NCBI GenBank assembly: GCA_029962745.1
Contig: CM057157.1
Span: 31,415,234-31,479,233, forward strand
Reading direction: 5' to 3'
From: Echinometra lucunter
Taxonomy: Eukaryota > Echinodermata > Echinoidea > Camarodonta > Echinometridae
DNA: 64,000 nt
The position numbers and the translations under genes are program-made. Below, piece by piece: positions 31,301 through 42,745 of this stretch. The notes beneath the pieces were generated by a model that saw only the letters and a program-made list of their open reading frames with translations, did not search any database and had not been told where the DNA came from. Within the stretch, counting starts at the first letter, position 1; every line of letters begins with the position of its first letter.

Positions 31301-32224
31301 GGGTGGTATTCTGAACACCGTTTTAACTGTGTTGTAAGTTCTGTTGTAACTTTTGTTGTAAGTCACCGACTTGCAACACCGCTATTAACAGTCATTAACT
31401 GTTTTTACATTGTTGTAAGTCATCAAAGCCTCACCCACCACAGAAATATTATCCAATAGGGAGAGTCGTTAGAGATGAGTCTAAGACGATTCAGCCAATA
31501 AGATCACTCCTGGGGAAGGGGCGCATGAAATGCATGAACTTATATTTGCGTTGTATATGAGCACATTAATTTGCGCTTAATATCTTGCTTTAATTACTGA
31601 TGCGATGATGTGACAGAATTCTTTGTGCCAATCTTCTCTGATCTTATCACAGATATTGCCAAATTTCTCCACCCCGAGGCAGAAATTCTTTCGAAATGTT
31701 GTTTTGGGAATATAAGGGAGGTTTATTGGATTTCTCTAGCCCCTCATTGGAACCAAAAACATAATGAGCGAGAAAAATTGCCGCCATGACATACCACATA
31801 CAAAGTTAAAACATTTCCCACCTTGAAAAGATTAGTAAAAAAAAGTAACCCCATGAAACCTGGTGGAAAATGCAAAGCACGACTCCCTGTATCATGGATG
31901 ATGTTTACAAGATATTGTCAGTAATAAGTTGTGCCCGCTAAATGCCCCCAAATTGTTTTATCTCATGAGCATCAATTGTCCAGTGTAAAGAGTTAAAACA
32001 GAAGATAAAACGGTCTTCAGAATACCATGTTATTACTTATGGTATTTTTACGCGCTTGCGCACAACTTGCATACGATTTGCATCAGGCATGCAAAGTAAA
32101 ATGCACGGTTAGAAAGATGAAACAAAAGTTACAACAAAAGTTAAAACAGAGATAAAACTGTTCGGAATACCGATTTGCTAAAACAGACTTAAAACAGAGT
32201 TAAAACAGCCTCAGAATACCACCC
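31301..32224. mobile_element. TIR element with GGGTGGTATTC ends and CAG target duplication
   Basis: It begins GGGTGGTATTCTGAACACCG, then TTTTAACTGTGTTGTAAG. It ends TTAAAACAGCCTCAGAATAC, then CACCC, so the TIR is about 14 bp perfect and longer with mismatches. CAG stands on both sides (31298-31300 and 32225-32227), and removing element plus one CAG restores a regular minisatellite unit. Three-base duplications are usual for PIF/Harbinger-type elements, but the superfamily is not proven. A diverged copy of the 28.5-kb repeat (31838-31960) is nested inside. A related left end is at 49824. Confidence 0.8.
31838..31960 (+). repeat. Solitary unit of the 28.5-29.4 kb repeat
   Basis: It contains AGTAACCCCATGAAACCTGG, GACTCCCTGTATCATGGATG and GTTGTGCCCGCTAAATGCCC, matching the units at 28718-29056. 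It is nested in the TIR element at 31301-32224. Confidence 0.7.
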
Positions 32225-32515
32225 CAGAACTTTATTGTCAGTGCAGGACATCAGAAGTCCTGTCACCCAAAGCTTTACTGTCAGTGCAGGACATTAGCAG
32301 TCATGTCACCCAGAGCTTTACTGTCAGTGCAGGTCAGCAGCAGTCCTGTAGCCCAGAGCTTTACTGTCAGTGCAGGACATTGGCATTACTGTCGCCTAGA
32401 GCTTTACCATCAGTGCAGGACATCAGCAGTCCTGTCACCCAGAGCTTTACTGTCAGTGCAGGTCAGCAGCAGTCCTGTCGCCCAGAGCTTTACTGTCAGT
32501 GCAAGATATCAGTAG

Positions 32516-33275
32516 TGTCGGGTAGACCTCACCCTACACTTCGTAGAAATAAGGGATGTATTTCATAAACGCTACATCCTACCTTTCAGAAATTTGGGGT
32601 CAATTGTTTACGAAAGGTTGGGTACAGGATAATGGATGTGAACGTGATTACCCAACGGTTTGAAGTAAGCCCCTGAATTCCTGGGAAAAAAAGAGCTGTT
32701 ATTAAGCAAACAATAGGCAAGTCCACAAACTGTTTGAAATTGACTTTTGCAGTTTTAAAAAATGAATCAGGGGGCCGATCTGTACAGGTACAATGTACTT
32801 GTCATGAGCTATTTCCTGATTTTATGAATAGATAGCACATTGAAAGATGTGATGAGTGAAATTGATCTGTCACAAAATGTAAGCCTATATGCGTAGAAAA
32901 TAAGAACCGCTTTGTGAATTAACGATATTGTTTTTAAACTTGTGTCCTCATTTAAGGCTTGTTCACATATGAAGTGGCAAACCCCCATGTTCTTTTTTTG
33001 GTGTGTGTTTTTAAAAAAATGCCAAGGCAGAAATCATGTTTGTTTACTTCCTGGCTGCAAAAAAGTGTGGACCAATCAAAGTCTTATAAAGTTAGCACAA
33101 AATATGGCAGTATGGGTTCATTTGCACAACTTTTGGCAAAACTCTTAATTTGAGCATGAGCTGTTATTGACACATTAATGTGCATCTTGTTGTAAGTGGC
33201 ACAGTAAAAATAACCACAGGGGTTTTCTGTGAGGGTTTGCTGCTAGATATCTGAATGAGACTTAATTCTCTATAG
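32516..33275. other. Intron 2, end, nothing recognised
   Basis: I see no repeat family or exon before the acceptor at 33274-33275. Confidence 0.4.
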
Positions 33276-33704
33276 GTATTCATTCCAAAGAGAAGAATGT
33301 TCATCACCACTTGCAACAAATGTGTCACGAAAACAACCATGGACATCAACGACTATTAAAGTGCTTTAGTTGTGACAGTACATTTACCAGAGAGTCCAAC
33401 CCTGTTGAACATATGAGTGCTCACAGAGAAGAGAATCAAGCATTTGTACCTCAGTCTAGAGGGAGAAGGCATATGAACACACATGTCACTGGAGGAAAGA
33501 GGTATCCACATGGGCAGAAGATTAGCCGCAGGCAGGGACCAAAGACCACTTTCCCATGGACTGAGGAACAAGAAGAGGAGCTTGTTGACTGGTGGAGACA
33601 GAATGAGTGCTTGTATAACAGTAGCGCTCAGGGATACCTTGACAGGTCATTGAGGGAGAGGTTGTTTACTTCCAAAGCAGAGGATATAGGCAATGGTTGT
33701 ACTG
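33276..33704 (+). CDS. Exon 3: C2H2 zinc finger and first half of MADF domain
   Basis: The acceptor is TCTCTATAG at 33275 and the donor ACTG/GTGAGT; phase 1 in, phase 1 out. It encodes residues 106-248. A C2H2 finger spans residues 135-155 (C-F-S-C, 12 residues, H-M-S-A-H). Its usual hydrophobic Leu is replaced by Pro (RESNPVEH). A second finger-like half, RRHMNTHVTGGKRYPHG (169-185), keeps H-x3-H and a TG-x-KRYP linker but has no cysteines, so it is degenerate. From residue 198 FPWTEEQEEELVDWWRQNEC and YLDRSLRERLF start a MADF (Myb/SANT-like) DNA-binding domain with its first Trp pair. Proteins of this class bind DNA in the nucleus and regulate transcription. The domain is completed by exon 4, evidence that the two exons belong together. 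Confidence 0.85.
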
Positions 33705-33860
33705 GTGAGTAAAGGCCTCTTCAGAAGCAGTAAACTGCTTGAAAACAAATTTACATGAACAAGGGAGATACCAGCTTTTATCATTTCTCACTTCTGTTTG
33801 CTTTGTTTGTTTTTTGACACCCAAAATAATGCCCTTGCCATTTATTTTATGACAGTTTTT

Positions 33861-35270
33861 GTCTCGCCTGCGCATCAAAAGCGAGATACATGTATAGGCA
33901 CCCCTTTTCCGACAGCGTCAACATTTTAAGAAATACTTTCATTTCAAAGGTTTTTGTTCAATTTTCATGAAAGTGGTACACAAGGCTTATCAAGTATCGA
34001 AGATCATGTGGAAGGAATTTCAGGTCACAAAGTCAAGGTCAAAGGCCATTTGAGGTCAATAAACTTATGTTACAAAAACTTAACCACAAGGTTAAGTTTT
34101 TTATTTTTCCCCCTCATTTCAAAAGGCTTTGTTCAATTTTCATGAAACTGGTACACAAGGCTTATCAAGTATCAAAGATCATGTGGAACGAATTACAGGT
34201 CAGTGAGTCAAGGTCAAAGGTCATCTGAGGTCAGTTGATTAAAATTATGTTTTGAAAACTTAACCTTAAGTTTTTGATTTTCACCTTCATTTCAAAAGTA
34301 CAATGTATTTGTTTAAATTGCATAAAAGTTGCCTACAAGGGTCATCAAGTATCAGGAATAAATGTGGGACAATTTTAGTTCACAAAGTTGAGGTGAAAGG
34401 TCTAATTTGATTAAAATATTATCAGAAGATCAAATTTGATATTTTTTTTAGAATCTACGTACCGTATTCTTTACACCTTGGGATTAGTATTACTAGATAG
34501 ATGGCTCAATACAAGTGCATTATATTATTATGCCTCCGCCCACCGTAGGCATTATGTTTTCGGGTCGTCCGTCCGTCCGTCCGTCCCGTTTTCGTTCTCG
34601 CGATAACTTAAGAACCGTTTGACGGATCAACTTCAAACTTGGCTCGTGTATGCATATGGGAGGGACAATGATCTGATTAGATTTTGGAGTCTCAAGGTCA
34701 AGGTCATAGAGGTAATAAAACACATAAAAATGGCTCCTTCTCACAATAACTTAAGAACCATTTGACAGATCAACCTCAAACTTGGCACAGGTATGCATAT
34801 GGGAGGGACAATGATCTGATTAGATTTTGGGGTCACAAGGTCAAAGGTCAAAGGTCATAGAGGTCATTATGTACATAGAGGTCATTATGTACATAGAAAT
34901 GGTTTGTTCTTGTGATAACTCAGTAACCATTTGACGGTTCAACAAACTTGGCTCATGTATGCATATGGAAACGGCAATGCTCTCATTAGATTTGGGGGTC
35001 ACAAGGTCAAAGGTCAAGGTCAAAGATGTCATTGTATAAATGAAAATAAATCAACATGAAGTGCCATTTATTTCTGATTTGGTAATGGCGGAGGCATAAA
35101 GTTCGACCACGCGTGGTCAAAGATTCATCTAGTTTATTATTATTATTATTATCTATTATTATCATTATTAATTACATTCTGGCCACTTTAATACCCATCT
35201 CTTGATACATATACATGTATGTGACTAGTTAAGAATGCTGCCATTAAAATTTGCGCAATACAGGCGAGAC
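33861..35270 (+). mobile_element. Hairpin-headed tandem-repeat element with GTCTCGCCTG ends
   Basis: It begins GTCTCGCCTGCGCATCAAAAGCGAGAT, which folds on itself, and ends CAGGCGAGAC, the inverse of its start. Inside are about three units of roughly 165-175 bp, each with TTTCAAAGGYTTTTGTTCAA, CACAAGGCTTATCAAGTATC and a closing AAGTCAAGGTCAAAGGTCAT or variant. A family A Helitron-like element (34529-35132) is nested in its right part. The boundary pair is clear, but the superfamily is not. Confidence 0.6.
34529..35132 (+). mobile_element. Helitron-like family A copy, nested
   Basis: The head TATGCCTCCGCCCACCGTAG lacks about 15 bp of the hairpin found in the 21.4-kb copy. Then come TTATGTTTTCGGG, (GTCC)n and about three units with AGGTCAAAGGTCAAAGGTCA at 34838 and AGGTCAAAGGTCAAGGTCA at 35004. 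The first unit has lost the DR1 spacing (AGGTCAAGGTCA). The end is GGCGGAGGCATA, hairpin, GATTCATCTAG and a flanking T. It is highly similar to the 21.4-kb copy, so both are probably young. Confidence 0.7.
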
Positions 35271-35368
35271 CACCAGGGGCGTTCCTTTAGTTTTTAAGGG
35301 GTTTGCTTCTTTTTTCTTTTTTTTTTTTGCCTTTTCTTTTTTCTTTATTTCCCCTTCTGACACAGATT

Positions 35369-36212
35369 AAGGGGGTTTCATACCAGGCCTGTATAGAGTT
35401 GTGTAGTGACTATGCCAAGCTTACGCTGCCCTGTGCTGTGACTATGCTGGCCTATATAACAATACGCAAAGAATTAAACATGGTTAATTTTTTCGCATAC
35501 TCTTGGCACAGAAAGAACAGTTTTTTTTTGCACAAGTCTCTAACTACACTACTGTACGCCATGCCAATGCAATAATACGGTACCCTACGTCAGTCTAACG
35601 AAAAATCCCCACTTCTCATTTTTGCGATAGCTTGCTTCCTTCTCTGTTCAATTCCATCAACCCTGCGAGTAGAAACGTTTTTTTTTTTTCATGAGTACAC
35701 ATCCTAATTTTGGCAAACTCTGTACACCGCAGCGTGCAACTCACAGTGTGTTTATTGAAGGAACTTGATTTCTAGAAGTTAGAAATGGGTACTTGAGTCG
35801 CGAACCCAAATCGCGCTCACCACAGGTGGTCTCTCTGGATGTCATGTTTATCGTCGCGATCTGAGTTCCCGAAACCCTCAAGCCCATGCCGGCTGCAAGA
35901 TGACCCGGCAGTGAAGGTCAAATCTGGTGGGCTTATTACTTTTTATCTCATCCGGAAACAAGAGTCCGAAGTTCCCAAACGAAACGCGACCGAAGTCGTA
36001 TTGTGTTTATTGGCACGACTCGAGTCGCCGATCTTGTTCAACAGGTAATCAAATCCCCCTTTTTTGCGGAACTCAAGTCTGGTATGCTAGTTTGGTAATC
36101 AAGTCGCCGTCATGTTTATCGGGGGTAACGGGTAAGCTAGTTCGGAACTTGGGTCACTTATTAGCCCTCTGTTACCCTTGATAAACACACTCTCAGTGTG
36201 AAACCCCCTTTA
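35369..36212. mobile_element. TIR element with AAGGGGGTTTCA ends, 844 bp
   Basis: The left end TAAGGGGGTTTCATAC and the right end GTGTGAAACCCCCTTTA are inverse with one mismatch. The interior has subterminal repeats of CATGTTTATCG and GTCGCGATCTGAGTTCC / AACTCAAGTCTGG / GGAACTTGGGTCAC. No transposase is seen and the target duplication is not clear. Confidence 0.55.
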
Positions 36213-36860
36213 GGTTGCAGTGATCATGCCTGAATAATTTCCTAATTTGTTGTGTGGTGTGGGAATATGAAAGATGATGTCTTCTCCCTTGCTACTAATC
36301 CGTAATACAGATGGAAGCATTCAGTATCTAAAAAAAATTTTTCAGGAAGGCGACAAGAAATAGAAACGGGTTACTGTGAGATCTAATATTAAGAGACAAT
36401 GAATATATAACAATGCCTCTCATGGTTTCGACATTTGAAAGGTAAATATTTCATATATCATACTTACTTGATCTTCTTTACAAGTGTTTTCCTTCTTGTT
36501 TGATTTATGCGAAATTCAGTTGGATAATTAGACTGATATGTATACTTGATATTGCCTTCTCTCCATGGATGTAGCATTTTCATGTTTTATTTCTTTTAAC
36601 TCACAATAGTCTTCTGTATACACCTTGATTTTGTTTACATTATCGCCATTTGAATAATCATAGTGAATATATTTCCAGTATTTTCAACTTAAATTGTGAA
36701 CTATTGAGCCATTGGCTTGTTGTTGTTCAGTTTTATATCAACGCCACCTACATGCAGGTTTCTGTATTTCTGATATATTTTTGGTTCTTTTTATCCTTTA
36801 CATTTCATGTGGAGTCCATAGGTCTGCCATCAATGACGGTCCTTCCACTTGAAGTTTTTT

Positions 36861-38385
36861 GTCTCGCCCACCGGAGGTGAAGGCGAGACTAAGGGATCCA
36901 AATGTCGTCCGTCCGTCGTCCGTCCGTCGTCCGTCCGTCGTCCGTCCGTCGTCCGTCCGTCGTCCGTCCGTCGTCCGTCCGTCGTCCGTCCGTCCGTCGT
37001 CCGTCCGTCCGTCACAAACGTTATGAAAGATAACTTGGCAACCGTGACTCACTTTTCAACCAAACTTGGGTTGTAGATGCACTAAGGGGACCTGCATGTT
37101 ATGGTCCAGTCAGAGGTCACATGGTAAGGTCAAAGGTCATTTCAGGTCAAACGTTAAAGTTTACGTGCAAGACTCTCTTATGACACAAAACTCTGCAACC
37201 GTGACTCACTTTTCAACCAAACTTGGGTTGTAGATGCCCTAAGCGGACCTGCATGTTATGCTCTAGTCAGAGGTCACATGGTAAGGTCAAAGGTCATTTT
37301 AGGTCAAACGTTAAAATTTACGTGCAAGACTCTCTTATGACACAAAACTCTGCAACTGTGTGACACTGTTCAATCAAACTTGGGTTGTAGATGCACTGAG
37401 GGGACCTGCATCTTATTGTCCAGTCAGAGGTCACATGGTAAGGTCAAAGGTCATTTCAGGTCAAATGTTAAAGTTGACGTGCAAGACTCTCTTATCACAC
37501 ATAACTTTGCAACCGTGACTCACTTTTCAACCAAACTTGGGTTGTAGATGCACTGAGGGGACCTGCATGTTATGGTCCAGTCAGAGGTCACATGGTAAGG
37601 TCAAAGGTCATTTCAGGTCAAACGTTGAAGTTTACGTGCAAGACTCTCTTATGACTCAAAACTCTGCAACCATGTGACACTTATCTATCAAACTTGGGTT
37701 GTAGATGCACTAAGGGGACCTGCATGTTATGGTCCAGTCAGAGGTCACATGGTCAGGTCAAAGGTCATTACAGGTCAAACGTTGAACGGTTAAAGTTTAC
37801 GTGCAAGACTCTCTTATGACACAAAACTTTGCAACCGTGTCACACTTTTCAGTCAAACTTGGGTTGCAGATCACTAAGGGGAAGTGCATGTTATCATTCT
37901 GTTGGACTTCACATGATAAGGTGAAAGGTCATTGGAGGTCATATGTTACAGATGTTTTCAAATTCTTGAATTTGCTTTTCCTCTGTCATTTCTTGTCCAG
38001 TGTTGAATCTGATTGCTCAACTGATAATCATAGGTGACGCTTCTGAACTTGTACACAGATATTGTGTAAACATTCGTAATGTAGAATTATGTAAAAAATT
38101 ACTCATGCAGATTTCTGCTAGTAAATACTACTTCTCTATTTTGCAGCTGATTTTTATGCTGTTTGTTTAGAGTGCTTATTTGTTGGTCTCAGTTTTTTAC
38201 AGGCTTCACAGGCAGGCACTACCTCTTAGGCAACAAAGGAGCCCATTCATTTCATAAAAAACCCTTCTCATATTTTATCAAATGTTATTCCATCCCAGTT
38301 ATTTCACAATGAGCTTTCGATACAGTTCTGTTGTGTGCCATCACAGATCGCGATATTTCTAGTTATTTTCACAAGTGGGCGAGAC
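36861..38385 (+). mobile_element. Hairpin-headed tandem-repeat element (family B), 157-bp units
   Basis: The head GTCTCGCCCACCGGAGGTGA then AGGCGAGAC folds on itself, and the end GTGGGCGAGAC (38375-38385) is the inverse of the first 11 bases. An (CGTCCGTCCGT)n array occupies 36906-37015. Units start at 37038, 37195, 37352, 37509 and 37666 (exactly 157 bp apart) and 37831 (165, with an 8-bp insertion). Each unit has AACTTGGGTTGTAGATGC, GACCTGCATGTTATG, AGAGGTCACATGG and AGGTCAAAGGTCAT. It shares its plan, not its sequence, with family A. Confidence 0.65.
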
Positions 38386-38436
38386 ACAACATCGCAAACG
38401 CCTTGTCTTCAGTTGTATCATCTGGACCAAGCCCCC

Positions 38437-38500
38437 TAAGCTCCGCCATTACCTTTCGTCCATTAGAAGCCGAAATAAGCCCTTCTAAATAATTCATGAG
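38437..38500. repeat. Inverted copy of a segment at 43917-43985
   Basis: TTTCGTCCATTAGAAGCCGAAATAAGCCCTTCTAAAT here is the reverse complement, with one extra T, of the segment around 43930-43967. Both are flanked by TCATGA words. It is a short dispersed repeat. Confidence 0.7.
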
Positions 38501-38938
38501 CTGTTATGAATTATGCATTTTGTGAGATGCTCCCCTTCACACAGCGTACCCACATGACAAATAGTACGCGATGCGAAACAATGCAGACATCAGCGCGAGA
38601 GGAAAGGTCAAATCGCGTAATATATGTATTTATTGTAATTTTATTCACACATTGCGCGCTGCCCGCACAAGGGATGTAGCAAATCAACTTCGACCATTCT
38701 GATGCGCCAGTCAACGCACTTAAACTGGTTATCGATCACCAAAAAGATAATAGTATGGGGGGCGGAGCCTCCGATCTATCATTCTTCTTTCTTGTTTACG
38801 TGACTGGGTACCCAACATCTGTATTAAACTGTTATATCTTGTAGTAGATGATTTTTTTTTTTTTTTTTTAAACTGGTGGCCTCTACAATAGTTGATTGGA
38901 TCCTTCTTAAAAAAAAAAAAAACATTTTCTCCATGAAG

Positions 38939-39197
38939 GTCTGAACCCTCAAATGAATTACCTATCTGTTATAATTTCTTTCTAACTGTACTTCAGTCTT
39001 TGTGTACACATATTTAATTTTAAAATTCACTTTCATTCATGATCAAATCCAAACATCCATTTATTTCTTTATTTTTTGTCTGAACCCTCAAATGAATAAC
39101 CTATCTGTTATAATTTCTTTCTAACTGTACTTCAGTCTTTGCGTCCACAGATATGATTTTAAAATTTACTTTCATTCATTATCAAATCCAAGCATCC

Positions 39198-39215
<18 letters not shown>
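38939..39215 (+). repeat. 139-bp tandem duplication
   Basis: CTGAACCCTCAAATGAAT, ACCTATCTGTTATAATTTC and TTTCTAACTGTACTTCAGTC start at 38941 and again at 39080. TTTATTTATTTATTTATT follows at 39198-39230. Confidence 0.85.
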
Positions 39216-39228
<13 letters not shown>

Positions 39229-39689
39229 TTTATTTTTTTTGTTTTGTTTTGTTCACTCTCTTTTGCAATACTCTTTTCACCGGCTAATCTGGGAGGTGGG
39301 AAGAGATTATGAAGGCACTCTGATTGTGGAGAGAAGGGGAAAGAGAGCTCCAAGAAGAGGGAATAGAGGGGGAACTGATCTGATGATGATAATAATCAAG
39401 TAGAAGAGAAAGGGGGAAAATATAGAACTAAAGAAATAATGATCACACATATTGCCCCATTTGCTGTACATTTTACTAAATTCCATTTCTGCTCTCAAAC
39501 CCTTCAGTCTCAACTAGCTCATTCACAGATTTTACTATCAAAAATACTTCTTTTTAAGATATCCACTCTTTTTTGCTCGGCACAGTTGTTCACTTTCTTT
39601 CTCTTGTAGCTTTGCTAGAGCAATTTAAATTTGACACATCACTTCTATCTTTTCACCTTCTCAAGCCTTCACACTTTCGGTTTACCTTC

Positions 39690-39915
39690 ATGGCCGTACG
39701 CAAATAGGGGGCAGTACCCCCCCCCCCCCCCCAAAAAAAAAAAAAAATTCAACCCCCTTTTTTTTTTCTTACTTTTCCTTTTTTTTGGGGGGGGGGGGAA
39801 TGCCCTAAATTACACCCAGATCATTCTATTTCAATTCTAAAAATGCAAAAGCTCCCACTCGGTCACTTTGTTCCCTTGCTTGCACATTTCCTAAAAACTG
39901 AACAAATTCTTGCCC
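39690..39915. mobile_element. G/C-run element remnant
   Basis: It contains C-run/A-run, T-run/G-run and C-run blocks (39718-39745, 39765-39800 and 39912-39924) and GCTCCCACTCGGTCACTTTG, close in style to the elements at 1167 and 59470. The ends are not defined. Confidence 0.35.
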
Positions 39916-40049
39916 CCCCCCCCATAAGCATACTTTCTTAAGGGATAATATTTTTAGTACACAATATTTCTTAAAATGCTGTAAAAACAGGTTAATCTTC
40001 CAGTGTTCAATGCATGTAGGGGGTCTAAAATAAAGATAGGCCATTCAGT

Positions 40050-40567
40050 CATTTGCGGATAGTAAAGTTTTAATTAGAATAATAATTTAATGATTCAACA
40101 CATTTTCACTTCAAACACACAAAACTGAAGGTACCTCGATGTAACATTTGCAGGCATCTTGCCAATCTTCATAGAAGTCTAGGGGTTAATGAATTCCTAC
40201 ATTCTTTGATTTAGATTCCTATAAAGCAAATATAAGGTAAAAGCCTTTCTTCTCAATTCTAAATTTGAGATGGCAGTTGACATTGTGTCCATTTAATTAT
40301 GTACACATATAACTCATGCAAGATGAGTTGACTTTAATCATTTAAAAAAAAATAAGAAATCCCCAAATATTTACTCTGTAGCTTTCATTTAATGTGATAT
40401 TCAATGGGACATTTAGTGATAAATTATATCTTAAAATCATCTCTTTGAAAAAAATCTTTGCTACTATCTGAAGAAAGCATTATCAGGGAGTAGATGTCAT
40501 CTGCAGTCACCATCAAGGCTGTAGTCTAGGTGACATGAAGGATGAGCCAAAGTCATAATCCAGAACT
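40050..40567 (-). ncRNA. Candidate minus-strand transcript, terminal exon
   Basis: On the minus strand a pyrimidine-rich acceptor TTTTTTTCTCCACAG precedes 40567. The exon-like sequence starts AGTTCTGGATTATGACTTTG and runs into AT-rich sequence with ATTAAA-type polyadenylation signals (minus strand, about 40065-40095). There is no long open frame. It is proposed as the last exon of a spliced non-coding RNA with exons at 41100, 41715 and 42636. The evidence is splice-site geometry only. Confidence 0.35.
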
Positions 40568-41099
40568 CTGTGGAGAAAAAAAAACCCACAAACATAATGA
40601 ATATATATCAGATGCATTTAATAAGGATTAGTCACACAACATTTAGACACCTACCAGAAGGACTAAAATGCACAAGGTAGCAGTGTGCAAGTGAAGAAAT
40701 CCAGCTACACATATTTTATCCTACAGACATTTTAGAATTTCATGTTTCTGATAGCCCAACTGGAGCATACATGATGCAGACAAGATATAAAATGAAAAAT
40801 ACTTCTGAAGTAAACTAATGCTCATACGGTAATTTAGTAATACTCGGTAATGAAAGAGACTTCGAGTCACAAACAACATTGGACGGGTCAGATTATGCAC
40901 TGCATGATGTAATGTTACTGAAATATAGTAAATGTAGGCCTAAATACATTTATTTTGTAGACCACTCTATGAAACCAATTAAAGTACTTTGGTAAACTAG
41001 AAAATCTCATCTATGACAGTAAATCACATCTAAGACTGCTTAAACCTAATGTGGTCAATGATAGTTAAGGGGATTGGTTACTTATAGCAGCAAACTTAC

Positions 41100-41186
41100 C
41101 CTCAAATGTTCAAGTCATACATCTCGTAAGTTCCTCTCAGGATTTGTCAATTCCAGTCTGCATCAATCATCTGCTATGGCATCATG
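41100..41186 (-). ncRNA. Candidate minus-strand transcript, internal exon (87 nt)
   Basis: The minus-strand acceptor TTTTAATGTAG is at 41187 and the donor GAGG/GTAAGT at 41099, a near-ideal 5' splice site. The sequence CATGATGCCATAGCAGATGA and onward has stops in the readable frames. The pyrimidine tract is short. Confidence 0.35.
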
Positions 41187-41714
41187 CTACATTAAAAGGA
41201 AATTTTTAAAATATGACTGAATAGGGTCTCTACATAAGCTAAATAACCTACTGCATAATTATGTTTAAATGAGATAACCTTCATACACATGAATGCTTTG
41301 AAATTGGGGAGCACTGATACAAATTGACATTAATCTACAAAATAGCGAAAGGCACATGGGAGCTTAAATCTAGATAAAAATTTGCATTCATAACTAAAAT
41401 TAACAACTGAAATTTTTCAGTTTCAATTCAGAACCCATACAATGAAAAATTAGTGTGCCGACCTGTTTACACACTATCTACATTTGGCAATAAATGTTGT
41501 CTATTGATGTGCATTAGATGTCTCTCTCCTGTACAAAGGATTTCTGTGAAGTCTCCTCTATGTCAAGTTCTGTCAACACAGACAAATTTTCTTATGGAGG
41601 AACATGGGAGAGGGAAAATATTTACATGTGCAATGAAACATACTTTACAATATATAGTTAGAGGTATGAATTTGTGTTACGAGTCTCCTGGAAAAGTTAG
41701 TTGTTAGTTGTTAC

Positions 41715-41819
41715 CTGTCACTTTACAGGATTTTCTGCTTCATCCTGGACTTGTAGTGACATGTAGTGGACATGTTGTGACATTCATCAGTAGAATTCTT
41801 CCAGCCTTCCAATATCTAA
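41715..41819 (-). ncRNA. Candidate minus-strand transcript, duplicated exon copy 2 (105 nt)
   Basis: The acceptor CACACAG lies before TTAGATATTGGAAGGCTGG and the donor GACAG/GTAACA at the other end. It is homologous to 42636-42745: ATTGGAAGGCTGGAAGAATT, ACTGATGAA, GAAGCAGA and AGTGACAG are shared, and the splice sites are conserved at the same places. Retention of both splice sites in a diverged duplicate argues that they are used. Confidence 0.45.
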
Positions 41820-42635
41820 CTGTGTGAAAAAAAAATAAATAAATAAAATAAATTTAAAAATCAATATCACTGTACCAAGTTGTAATGCATTTCTGACTGA
41901 GATACTTGCATTGAAATATACATGTAGTATTTATAGTTCTATCAAATTTTACTTATCTTTTCATGGTGCATCCAAGATTTTAGATTTCCTTCATGTAGAA
42001 ATAGTAAAGCTTACCATGGAGTTACAAACATTTACATAATATGCCTTTAATCCACCCCCATGAAATGTTTTAGTTCTGCCACCAAAATAGAACAGAACTG
42101 TTGTAAACTGCCATTAACCAGACTACAAAGAAACCATACATGTATTAAACAAGTGTCTGAATAGCCCCCCCCCCCCCCCAAATGAAATAATAAAAATGAT
42201 TACAAAAACTAAGAATAAAACTGAATAAATCAAATACATGGAATAGCATCCACACAGTAGAATCTTCTCTCTACATGTATGTTCAGAAGGGAGTAGGGTG
42301 AGAGGGCTAAGTGACAGTTTGTCCAGATCTAGATCTACTCAAGATTTTAAGAGACTTCCAGAGGTTTAACTGTTTTAGCTCAACTTTTCAACTGAAGAAT
42401 GTAGTCATTCTTAGGTAGATTCAACAGTTAGACATAGACTAATGGTCATTCAATAATTGTTTCAACTTCAAATGTTTGGAGTTTACAAGGGCAACAAAAT
42501 GGCAAAAGCATCAACTGGAATCGTTAGCCTAAATAATTACCGTCTACGCTCTACCGGAATGCCCTCAAATTCATTACTTTAATCATCATAAAGTGAATAA
42601 GAAAGAAAAGTGTTCTGGAAATTTTTTGTTGTTAC

Positions 42636-42745
42636 CTGTCACTTCAGAGGATTCTCTGCTTCACCTGGGAACTATACATGTATTACATGATGTAGTGATG
42701 TTCATCAGTCGAATTCTTCCAGCCTTCCAGTTCCAATATTTCCAT
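42636..42745 (-). ncRNA. Candidate minus-strand transcript, duplicated exon copy 1 (110 nt)
   Basis: The acceptor TTCCCACAG comes before ATGGAAATATTGGAACTGGA and the donor GAAGTGACAG/GTAACA after it. All three frames contain stops or lead only to short peptides, so a coding role is unlikely. The upstream start is probably at 43.2-43.4 kb, where CG-containing sequence, a palindrome and a possible donor (CTCTT/GTAAGC at about 43157) occur. Confidence 0.45.

Larger units (their letters stand above)
31274..32515 (+). repeat. 43-bp minisatellite, split by a TIR element
   Basis: Units of about 43 bp read GTGCAGGACATCAGCAGTCC, TGTCRCCCAGAGCTTTACTG, TCA. One unit lies at 31274-31300 and about seven more at 32225-32515 (for example GTGCAGG at 32241, 32284 and 32327). 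The intervening 924 bp is the TIR element at 31301-32224. The frames across the array are repeat translations, not genes. Confidence 0.8.

Noticed and set aside
32284..32568. Cys/Ser-rich repetitive peptide
   Set aside because: It is a direct translation of the 43-bp minisatellite; since 43 is not a multiple of three, the frame rotates and does not make a real repeat protein.
36798..37076. Asp/Gly/Arg/Thr repeat peptides in both strands
   Set aside because: They are translations of the GTCC-type simple repeat at the head of family B.
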